Below are positions 17,886-25,500 of a stretch of 64,000 nucleotides of DNA, in pieces; position 1 is the first letter of the stretch, and each line of letters starts with the position of its first letter. The DNA is from Bacteroidota bacterium. Its GTDB lineage: Bacteria > Bacteroidota > Bacteroidia > Chitinophagales > Chitinophagaceae. The translations under genes and the position numbers were made by a program. The notes under the pieces are model-generated. The model was not told the DNA's origin. It saw only the letters and a program-made list of their open reading frames with translations, and did no database searches. The stretch spans positions 6,605 through 70,604 of the forward strand of contig JAEZZY010000002.1 of assembly GCA_023418315.1 (NCBI GenBank), read 5' to 3'.

Positions 17886-19853
17886 TTATTCGGCTATCTT
17901 CTGCTCCAGCTCCATCATCTCTTCAAACAGGGTTTCATAGGCAGCGGTTTGGCTATCTGTTTGGGCGCTCAGTTTTTTGTATTGCTCATCCAGCGATTGG
18001 AATTTTGCTTTATCGGCATAGACCTCCGGATCGGCAAGCTGCGTTTCTATTTGCCTAAGCTGCGCTTTCAGTTTTTCCAATTCTTCCTCTGCTTTCTGAA
18101 AGGCTTTTGTTTTTTGCTGATGCAATTTTTTATAATCGGCGGATGCGTGAGCGGATGGATTTGTTGATTTCTTCTCTGTAGTTTCTTTTTTCTTAACCTC
18201 TTCCTCTTTCTTCCCTGCCAACTGCTTACTGCCAGCTGCCAACTGCCTTTTTGCTTTCTCCGCTTCCCATTGCACCCATTCTTCATAATCGCCTACAAAC
18301 TCGTTGATTTTTCCATCCTCAATATTCCAGATTTTATTGGCTGTTTTGCTGATGAAATAACGATCGTGGGAAACAAGGATGAGGGTGCCTTTGTATTTGT
18401 TGAGCGCTTCGATCAGCATCTCTACCGATTGCATATCGAGGTGGTTAGTCGGTTCATCCAACATCAGGAAATTCCCTTTGGCGGCAATCACTTTTGCCAA
18501 TGCCACCCGCGCTTTTTCACCGCCGCTCAGCACTTTTATTTTCTTAAATACATCATCACCGCTAAACAAGAAACAACCCAGCAATTGCCGCAATTCCAAT
18601 TCCGTTTTGCCCGTTCCGGCATGTTTCATTTCATCCAGCAACGTGTTCTCTATAGTGAGGGCTTCCAACTGATGTTGCGCATAGAAACTTTCCTCCACAT
18701 TATGCCCTTCCTTGCGTTCGCCTTCTATAGGCTCCTTACCGGCTATAATACGCAGCAAGGTGGATTTTCCTTTACCATTCGCACCGATCAGGGCTATTTT
18801 ATCGCCTCTTAGGATTTCTGCATCGGCATGATCCAGTATTTTTATATCGCCAAAGTTTTTAGAAACATCGGTAAGCGTTGTAATGATTTTTCCGGGCTGC
18901 ACGGCAATGTCGAAATTGATGTTCATCACCGGCACGGTGGCATCCGGCGCTTCGATGCGGTCGAGTTTATCCAGCCGTTTTATAGCGCTTTGTGCCTGCG
19001 CGGCTTTGGTGGCTTTGGCACGGAAACGTTCAATAAAACGTTCCTGCTGACGGATATAATCTTGTTGGTTTTCAAAAGCACGTTGTTGTAATACCATGCG
19101 TTCTTCTTTCTCTTTTAAAAAGAAGGAATAATTACCGCTATAACTCACCAGATCACGCTGCCATACTTCCACTATTTTCGTTACCATTCTATCGAGGAAA
19201 TAGCGGTCGTGGGAAACGATGACCACGCTGCCAGGGTATGATTGCAGATAGCGTTCCAGCCATTCGATGGAGGGAAGATCCAAGTGGTTGGTAGGCTCAT
19301 CGAGCAATAATAAATCCGGTGCTTGCAACATCATTTTTGCCAGCAACACGCGCATCCTCCAGCCGCCGGAAAACTGACTGTAAGAACGTTGCAGATCGGC
19401 TGTAGAAAACCCCAATCCTTCCAATACCTCTGCCGTGCGGTGTTCCATTTCATAGCCACCTGCCAGCTCAAAATCATGCAACGCATGGCTATATTCGTCT
19501 AATAAATCGGCATCTTCGGGTTTTGATTCCAGTTCTTTGATGATGCGCTCCATTTCCTTTTCCACCTCATGCGCTTTTTCAAACGCCTGCATCCCTACTT
19601 TCAGAATGCTTTCATCCGAAGAAAAGCTCAGTAAATCCTGATTAAAAAAACCGATAGTAACGTCTTTGGGCTTGTTGATAGCGCCTTCATCCACCCGGTA
19701 AGCGCCGGTGATGAGCCGCAGCACGGTGGATTTTCCTGCACCGTTGTGCCCCACCAAACCAATGCGCTCGCCCCGTTCAATCTGCCAGCTTGCTTCCTCT
19801 ATTATAGGTCTTGCGCCGAAGAAAAAGGATACATTTTGTAAAGAAACCAACAT
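17886..19853 (-). CDS. ABC-F family ATPase (Uup/YheS type)
   Basis: A 655-residue soluble protein with two ABC cassettes: Walker A GHNGAGKST (about 35-43) and GANGKGKST, signatures FSGGWRMR and LSGGEKAR, and Walker B LLLLDEPTNHLD and FLMLDEPTNHLD. The two cassettes are joined by the ABC-F linker (basic helices, QQDYIRQQERFIERFRAKATKAAQ split around residues 255-280). A C-terminal coiled coil (about 560-655) follows a Lys/Glu-rich spacer. ABC-F proteins act on the ribosomal E site. Complete promoter elements lie just upstream. Confidence 0.92.
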   Translation of the reverse strand: MLVSLQNVSFFFGARPIIEEASWQIERGERIGLVGHNGAGKSTVLRLITGAYRVDEGAINKPKDVTIGFFNQDLLSFSSDESILKVGMQAFEKAHEVEKEMERIIKELESKPEDADLLDEYSHALHDFELAGGYEMEHRTAEVLEGLGFSTADLQRSYSQFSGGWRMRVLLAKMMLQAPDLLLLDEPTNHLDLPSIEWLERYLQSYPGSVVIVSHDRYFLDRMVTKIVEVWQRDLVSYSGNYSFFLKEKEERMVLQQRAFENQQDYIRQQERFIERFRAKATKAAQAQSAIKRLDKLDRIEAPDATVPVMNINFDIAVQPGKIITTLTDVSKNFGDIKILDHADAEILRGDKIALIGANGKGKSTLLRIIAGKEPIEGERKEGHNVEESFYAQHQLEALTIENTLLDEMKHAGTGKTELELRQLLGCFLFSGDDVFKKIKVLSGGEKARVALAKVIAAKGNFLMLDEPTNHLDMQSVEMLIEALNKYKGTLILVSHDRYFISKTANKIWNIEDGKINEFVGDYEEWVQWEAEKAKRQLAAGSKQLAGKKEEEVKKKETTEKKSTNPSAHASADYKKLHQQKTKAFQKAEEELEKLKAQLRQIETQLADPEVYADKAKFQSLDEQYKKLSAQTDSQTAAYETLFEEMMELEQKIAE

Positions 19854-19860
19854 AGGGCGG

Positions 19861-19891
19861 CAAAGGTAGTTTTGAATAAGGGGTTTTCAAA
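19861..19891 (-). promoter_or_regulatory. Complete promoter of the ABC-F gene with very short leader
   Basis: On the minus strand TTTG (19888-19891), 19 bases, then TACCTTTG (19861-19868). Both elements match the Bacteroidota consensus exactly. The -7 box ends seven bases before the ATG at 19853, so the leader is predicted at about three to four bases. Confidence 0.7.
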
Positions 19892-20104
19892 TTTTTCATT
19901 GTTATAACCCGCGGTTTAAAGGGCTACAAACGGGAATTAATTTGGGTTTAATGATTTTCACCCTTTCCATGATTTTTATTTTCTCTTCTTTATCAGGTCG
20001 GAAATATGAATTGAAAAGCATTTGAACATTGGCAAAAACGAACAGGTCTTAAATGCGGTTTCCTATATCATTTTAAAAAGAAAAAAACAAAACAACAGCA
20101 TACT

Positions 20105-20179
20105 AAAAAGGTTTTCTGTAGGCTTAGGGTATTAATTATCGGACATACGTCCAACACCCGAAACGCTATACAGAAAACC
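20105..20179 (-). ncRNA. Candidate structured RNA / complex terminator downstream of rpsD
   Basis: Read on the minus strand: an outer 11-bp perfect stem GGTTTTCTGTA (20169-20179) with TACAGAAAACC (20110-20120), an inner stem GGGTGTT (20153-20159) with AATACCC (20127-20133), and a GGAC-GTAT-GTCC hairpin (20141-20152). The right arm is followed by TTTTT (20105-20109). The inner stem needs a G-U pair that exists only in minus-strand RNA, which points to that strand. It lies 51 bases after rpsD, where rpoA would normally start. The rest of the 377-base spacer (19892-20104) shows nothing I can name. Confidence 0.5.
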
Positions 20180-20204
20180 CCTCAAGAGTATCCTATACAA
20201 GTAG

Positions 20205-20227
20205 TTAAAAAAAGAATACTTTTTTAA
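20205..20227 (-). terminator. AT-rich hairpin just after rpsD
   Basis: TTAAAAAAAG (20205-20214) and CTTTTTTAA (20219-20227) form a stem of about nine pairs with a four-base loop, starting three bases after the rpsD stop. It is a weak terminator candidate because the stem is almost all A-T. Confidence 0.4.
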
Positions 20228-20230
20228 ATC

Positions 20231-20836
20231 TTACTTAGAGTACAATTCTACAATCAATTGTTCTTTGATATTTTCCGGAACGTTTTCACGCTCGGGATGT
20301 GCCATGTACGTTCCTTTATATTCTTTATCGTTAAATTCTACCCAGTTGATTTTAGGGTTTTTGGCACCCACCATGGTTTTGATGCTGTCACTTGCTTTGG
20401 ATTTGGGTTTCAGCTCAATCACATCACCTGGTTTCAAAGAATAAGAAGGAATGTTTACGATAATGCCGTTCACCATGATATGCTTGTGCGATACCAACTG
20501 ACGTGCAGCAGGGCGTGTAGGGGCGATACCCATACGGTAAACCGTGTTATCCAAACGGGATTCTAATAATTTAATCAGGTTTTCGCCTGTAGCTCCTTTT
20601 AAGCGAGAAGCCTCGTTATAGGTGTTGTGGAATTGTTTTTCTAAAACACCATAGGTGTATTTTGCTTTTTGCTTTTCTTTCAACTGAATAGCGTATTCAG
20701 ATTGAGATTTGCGCCTGCGGTTTCCACCGTGCATTCCAGGAGGATTGCTGTTTTTTTGGAGGTTTTTGCCGGAGCCTAAGATGGGTTCTCCGAAGATGCG
20801 GCAAATTCTGTTTTTTGGTCCTGTATAACGTGCCAT
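20231..20836 (-). CDS. rpsD: 30S ribosomal protein S4
   Basis: A 201-residue S4 protein, a primary 16S rRNA binder and, in enterobacteria, the repressor of the alpha operon. It starts MARYTGPKNRICRIFGEPILG, has the Bacteroidota GMHGGNRRRKSQSEY segment, and the S4 RNA-binding domain around residues 93-155 (LDNTVYRMGIAPTRPAARQLVSHKHIMVNG, split here for reading as LDNTVYRMG and RPAARQLVSHKHI). Unlike the usual order, rpoA and rplQ do not follow. The gap to rpsK is 162 bases. Confidence 0.97.
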   Translation of the reverse strand: MARYTGPKNRICRIFGEPILGSGKNLQKNSNPPGMHGGNRRRKSQSEYAIQLKEKQKAKYTYGVLEKQFHNTYNEASRLKGATGENLIKLLESRLDNTVYRMGIAPTRPAARQLVSHKHIMVNGIIVNIPSYSLKPGDVIELKPKSKASDSIKTMVGAKNPKINWVEFNDKEYKGTYMAHPERENVPENIKEQLIVELYSK

Positions 20837-20866
20837 GTTTGTTTTTTATGCGATTTTATTTTCGAT

Positions 20867-20913
20867 TAGCCTTTTCCTTTCATCAAAATCGCAAAACCGG
20901 AAAGGAGAGGCTA
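20867..20913. repeat. Imperfect palindrome in the rpsK-rpsD spacer
   Basis: Arms TAGCCTTTTCCTTTC (20867-20881) and GGAAAGGAGAGGCTA (20899-20913) with a 17-base loop. As plus-strand RNA 14 of 15 positions pair (three G-U). As minus-strand RNA, the strand actually transcribed here, three positions mismatch. Confidence 0.45.
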
Positions 20914-20998
20914 TATAATTATGAAAATTGTATTAATGATTTTGAATTAAATCCGATTTTGTCCGTGCAAAATTCAGCATTCAAAATCCCAGATTAAT

Positions 20999-21400
20999 TT
21001 ACACTCTTCTTTTCTTAGGAGGGCGACAACCATTGTGGGGCAATGGAGTAACGTCTTTGATGGATACGATTTCAATGCCGTTTTGAGATAAAGAACGGAT
21101 GGCGCCTTCGCGACCGGAACCGGGTCCTTTTACAAATACATCTACTTTTTTCAGTCCTGCATCTGTTGCTACTTTAGCACAGTCTGCGGCAGCCATTTGG
21201 GCCGCATAGGGTGTGTTCTTTTTAGAACCACGGAAGCCCATTTTACCGGCGGAAGACCAAGAGATTACCTGACCTGTTTTGTTGGTAAGGGAAATGATGA
21301 TGTTGTTGAACGTAGCGCTGATGTGTGCATCGCCATGAGGCTCTACTTTTACGATACGTTTTTTGGCAACGGTTTTGCCTGTTTTTGCTGCTTTAGCCAT
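20999..21400 (-). CDS. rpsK: 30S ribosomal protein S11
   Basis: A 133-residue S11 protein of the 30S platform. After a basic N-terminus come the hallmark segments HISATFNNIIISLTNKTG, SWSSAGKMGFRGSKKNTPYAAQ and the C-terminal DVTPLPHNGCRPPKKRRV. Length is normal. It is separated from rpsM by 203 bases holding two palindromes, far wider than the short gaps usual between these two genes. Confidence 0.97.
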   Translation of the reverse strand: MAKAAKTGKTVAKKRIVKVEPHGDAHISATFNNIIISLTNKTGQVISWSSAGKMGFRGSKKNTPYAAQMAAADCAKVATDAGLKKVDVFVKGPGSGREGAIRSLSQNGIEIVSIKDVTPLPHNGCRPPKKRRV

Positions 21401-21431
21401 TTTGTTTTTAAAATAAGGTAGTCAATAAATG

Positions 21432-21483
21432 AGTAGCTGTGCTTAGCAAGGGTTTTAAATTTCATCCGCTAAAAACAGCTACT
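21432..21483. repeat. Long two-part palindrome between rpsM and rpsK
   Basis: AGTAGCTGT (21432-21440) pairs with ACAGCTACT (21475-21483). After a 2x2 internal loop TTAGC (21443-21447) pairs with GCTAA (21468-21472), leaving a 20-base loop. All 14 pairs are Watson-Crick. It is in the transcribed spacer, so it would fold in the mRNA. Confidence 0.6.
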
Positions 21484-21546
21484 TCGAATCACTCCTCCGC
21501 GTACACCCACACATCCGGCAGTAATTCTGAAACGAGTGTATATGAA

Positions 21547-21600
21547 AATTGTTAGTAAATAATGCAGTTATGGATAACCAACCACTATCTACTAACAATT
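21547..21600. repeat. Palindrome with heptad-like edge, ahead of rpsK
   Basis: AATTGTTAGTA (21547-21557) and TACTAACAATT (21590-21600) are a perfect 11-bp inverted repeat with a 32-base interior that contains GTTATGGATAAC, itself a small palindrome. The right edge (ACTATCTACTAACA) resembles the heptad repeats next to the four-helix gene at 26.8-27.2 kb. It begins only four bases beyond the rpsM stop. Confidence 0.55.
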
Positions 21601-21603
21601 ATT

Positions 21604-21984
21604 CTATTTCTTCGGTGCTTTTTTCTTACCGGCAACTGTCTTACGCTTACCTTTACGGGTACGGCTGTTGGTACGGGTACGTTGTCCGCGCAAAGGCAAT
21701 CCTTTACGATGACGAAGACCGCGATAACAAGCAATATCCATAAGGCGCTTAATGTTCATTTGCACTTCAGAGCGCAGCTGACCTTCTACTTTAAACTCTC
21801 CGGTGATGATGTTACGAATTGCAGTCTGCTCCTCATCATTCCAATCCACCGCTTTTTTATTGCGGTCTATACCGGCTTTGTCGAGAATGTATTGAGCAGT
21901 GCTGGAGCCGATACCATAGATATAGGTAAGGGCTATTTCACCACGTTTGTTTTTTGGAAGATCTATACCAGCTATACGAGCCAT
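21604..21984 (-). CDS. rpsM: 30S ribosomal protein S13
   Basis: A 126-residue S13 protein of the 30S head. MARIAGIDLPKNKRGEIAL and the helix-turn-helix region YIYGIGSSTAQYIL open the protein. YRGLRHRKGLPLRGQRT and the basic tail TRTNSRTRKGKRKTVAGKKK close it, where it contacts 16S rRNA and P-site tRNA. It follows rpmJ by 33 bases. Confidence 0.97.
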   Translation of the reverse strand: MARIAGIDLPKNKRGEIALTYIYGIGSSTAQYILDKAGIDRNKKAVDWNDEEQTAIRNIITGEFKVEGQLRSEVQMNIKRLMDIACYRGLRHRKGLPLRGQRTRTNSRTRKGKRKTVAGKKKAPKK

Positions 21985-22017
21985 TATAATAATGAATTTT
22001 TAATTTTAAATAGTGAA

Positions 22018-22134
22018 TTATCCTTGACGTTGTTTAAAACGGGGATTTTTTTTGTTGATGACATAAAGCTTGCCCTTGCGACGTACGATTTTGCAATCAG
22101 CGCTACGCTTTTTTATTGCTGCTCTTACTTTCAT
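22018..22134 (-). CDS. rpmJ: 50S ribosomal protein L36
   Basis: A 38-residue protein translated from the minus strand: MKVRAAIKKRSADCKIVRRK, then GKLYVINKKNPRFKQRQG. This is the L36 signature. Only Cys14 is present in place of the usual CxxC...C...H zinc set, so this is the zinc-free (C-minus) form. It sits 30 bases after infA and 33 before rpsM, the standard order. Confidence 0.95.
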   Translation of the reverse strand: MKVRAAIKKRSADCKIVRRKGKLYVINKKNPRFKQRQG

Positions 22135-22164
22135 GATAATGTATTTCTAAAAAAATTTCTAAAA

Positions 22165-22383
22165 TTATTTGTACCTGTATATAATACGTCCACGGCTCAA
22201 ATCATAGGGGCTCATCTCCACGCCTACTTTATCGCCGGGCAGGATGCGGATATAGTGCATACGCATTTTCCCGGAGATGGTGGCAAGGATTTCGTGCCCG
22301 TTTTCAAGACGTACGCGGAACATCGCATTGGATAGCGCTTCCACAATTACCCCGTCTTGTTTGATAAGAGACTGTTTAGCCAT
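22165..22383 (-). CDS. infA: Translation initiation factor IF-1
   Basis: A 72-residue OB-fold factor that occupies the ribosomal A site during initiation. MAKQSLIKQDGVIVEALSNAMFRV, HEILATISGKMRMHYIRILPGD and VEMSPYDLSRGRIIYRYK cover the whole S1-like domain. An in-frame start 13 codons upstream (22422) is rejected because it would include the promoter and the family start is MAKQ. It is the first gene of the second transcription unit of this region. Confidence 0.96.
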   Translation of the reverse strand: MAKQSLIKQDGVIVEALSNAMFRVRLENGHEILATISGKMRMHYIRILPGDKVGVEMSPYDLSRGRIIYRYK

Positions 22384-22396
22384 ATAAAAAGGAACG

Positions 22397-22428
22397 CAAA
22401 GGTAGGAAAAATAATTTTTCATTTCAAA
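22397..22428 (-). promoter_or_regulatory. Complete promoter of the infA-rpmJ-rpsM-rpsK-rpsD unit
   Basis: TTTG (22425-22428), 20 bases, TACCTTTG (22397-22404) on the minus strand, an exact match to both Bacteroidota promoter elements. The box ends 13 bases before the infA ATG. It lies just downstream of the rpoC terminator, so infA and the following genes start a new transcript. Confidence 0.75.
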
Positions 22429-22453
22429 AAAAATCTATAAAATATAGATAAAG

Positions 22454-22483
22454 AAAATCCCCTCGCATAGGCAAGGGGATTTT
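22454..22483 (-). terminator. Rho-independent terminator of rpoBC
   Basis: On the minus strand AAAATCCCCTTGC, loop CTAT, then GCGAGGGGATTTT form a 13-bp stem with one U-G pair, followed by TCTTTATCT. It starts 24 bases after the rpoC stop. Confidence 0.85.
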
Positions 22484-22507
22484 TCTTAGTTTATTCTTGG
22501 CAAATGT

Positions 22508-25500
22508 TTATTCTTCTTCGTCAAATTCCAATACATCACGGTTTGCCATCAACAGGTCAAATTCTTCTTTGGAACCTACTACGATATCGTCAAATTCGCG
22601 CATACCGGTACCGGCAGGAATCAGATTACCTGTAATTACATTCTCTTTCAGACCGAGCAAGGAATCGCTCTTACCGGTGATAGCCGCTGTAGAAAGCACC
22701 TTAGTTGTTTCCTGGAAGGAGGCTGCTGAAATCCAGCTTTGTGTGCCTAAGGAAGCTTTGGTAATACCCAATAGCATAGGCGTGGACGTAGCAGGGTTGG
22801 CATCGCGATATTCTACCAGCTTTTTATCGTTACGACGCAGCATGCTGTTTTCCTCACGTATCTCACGCAGCGTTACGATTTGTCCGGGATGGAGTGTATC
22901 GGAGTCGCCTTGTTCTGTTACTACTTTCTTATCAAAGATCCAATCGTTTTCTTCCATAAACTCAAACTTATCTACGGTATCATCCTCAAGGAATTTGGTA
23001 TCTCCCGGATCCACGATGGTTACTTTACGCATCATCTGGCGCACGATTACTTCAATGTGTTTATCGTTAATTTTCACCCCTTGCAGGCGATAAACTTCCT
23101 GAATTTCATTCACCAGATATTCCTGCACTGCAAAAGGACCTTTGATGGCAAGAATGTCGCCCGGCGTAGTAGCGCCATCGGAAAGGGAAGTACCTGATTT
23201 TACAAAGTCTCCGTCTTGCACCATGATGTGGCGGGTCAAAGGAACAAGGTATTTTTTGATAAGTCCTTCGCGGCTTTCCACGATGATTTCACGATTACCC
23301 CGTTTGATATTACCAAAGCTTACTACCCCATCTACTTCCGCTACTACAGCAGGGTTGGAAGGGTTACGCGCTTCAAATAATTCCGTAACGCGCGGAAGAC
23401 CACCCGTGATGTCGCGGCTACGACCCATGATACGTGGTATTTTCACCAGTACCTGTCCGTTATGTACTTTGTCATCCACATCTACGATGATGTGCGAGCC
23501 GACGGGTAAGTTGTACGATTTTTCTTCTTTACCGGCTACAATCAGACTTGGTATTTTGGTCTTATCTTTCGTTTCAATCACCACTTTCTCACGGTGTCCT
23601 GTTTGTTCATCGGCTTCTTCGCGGAAGGTAACGCCTTCAATGATGCTGTCAAACTTCACCGCACCGGTTACTTCAGAAATGATTACGGCATTGAACGGAT
23701 CCCAAGTGCAGATTACATCGCCTTTCTTCACTTTCTGATTGTTCTTCACCTTCAGGTTGGAACCATAAGGGATGTTGTTGGTGATTAATAACCTGTCGTT
23801 TGCTACGTCCACTATACGCATTTCTCCTGTACGACCGATTACAATGGTTTGTTTTTCGCCTTCTTTGTCCACATATTCCGTTGTACGCAATCCATCGAAT
23901 TGGATGGTACCGTCAAATTTGGCTGCAAGTTGCGATTCGATAGCAGAAGAACCTGCCACACCACCCACGTGGAAGGTACGGAGGGTAAGCTGTGTACCCG
24001 GCTCACCGATGGACTGTGCCGCAATAATCCCTACAGCATCGCCTTTTTGCGCCATATAGCCGGTAGCGAGGTTTTTACCATAGCATTTCGCACATACACC
24101 TCTACGAGCTTCACAAGTAAGCACCGAGCGGATTTCTACGGTATCAATACCGCTTTCTTCGATTTCTTTAGCTATATCTTCGGTAATTTCTTCCCCTGCT
24201 CTTGCAAGCAGTTTATCGGAAACAGGATCATATACATCATGCAGTGAGGTACGTCCGAGGATACGGTCATACAACGGTTCTACAATATCTTCATTATCTT
24301 TCAACGCAGTAGTAGCGATACCTCTTAATGTGCCGCAATCTTCTCCGTTAATCACTACATCCTGTGCTACATCCACCAGGCGACGGGTAAGATAACCGGC
24401 ATCCGCTGTTTTAAGGGCGGTATCCGCAAGACCTTTACGCGCACCGTGGGTAGAGATGAAGTATTCCAATACCGACAAACCTGTTTTAAAATTGGAAAGG
24501 ATGGGGTTCTCAATAATTTCGGAACCTGTAGAGCCCGAACGGCGTGGTTTAGCCATCAATCCTCTCAAACCTGCAAGCTGTTTTACCTGTTGCTTGCTAC
24601 CCCGTGCACCGGAGTCCAGCATCATATAAACCGAGTTGAACCCTTGCTTGTCGGTAGCCATTTCACGGATCAGTGTTTCCGTAACACGGGTATCTACACG
24701 AGACCAAATATCAATGATCTGGTTATAACGTTCGTTATTGGTAATAAGCCCCATGTTGTAGTTGTCCCATACTTCATCCACTTCTACCTGTGCATTTTCC
24801 ACCAATTCTTCTTTGATGTCCGGAATGCTAAGGTCTTTGATGTTGAAGGATAAACCACCCCGGAAGGCGGTACGGAAACCGAGGGTTTTAATATCATCCA
24901 AAAACTGCACGGTCTTAGGGATACCGGCGTTTTTCAAAATATCACCGATGATTTCCCGAAGGGATTTCTTCGTAAGCAGTGCATTCACAAACCCCGCTTC
25001 TTTAGGCACGAATTGGTTGAAGATTACACGTCCTACGGTTGTTTCTATCAGTTCATTTTTAAGGCTGCCGTCTTTCAAACGCACATCCGCTTTTACTTTT
25101 ATCCAGGCATGAAGATCTACACGTCCTTCATTGTGCGCAATCATTACTTCTTCCGCAGAGTAGAATGCCATGCCTTCTCCTTTCACCACATCATCACCCA
25201 TTGTTTTTTTACCCTTAGAAATATAGTACAGGCCGAGTACCATGTCCTGAGAAGGAAGCGTAATCGGCGTACCGTTTTGCGGGTTCAGAATGTTGTGCGA
25301 TGCCAGCATCAGTAATTGCGCTTCCAATATAGCGGCGTGGCTCAAAGGCACGTGTACCGCCATTTGGTCACCATCAAAGTCGGCGTTGAACGCAGAACAC
25401 ACGAGCGGGTGCAGTTGGATCGCTTTACCTTCAATCAATTTGGGCTGGAAGGCTTGTATGGAAAGTCTGTGGAGCGTAGGGGCGCGGTTGAGCATCACCG

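Noticed and set aside
21481..21500. TTCGAATC resembling a tRNA T-arm
   Set aside because: No acceptor stem, anticodon arm or CCA-side pairing can be formed around it; it lies between palindromes in the rpsM-rpsK spacer.
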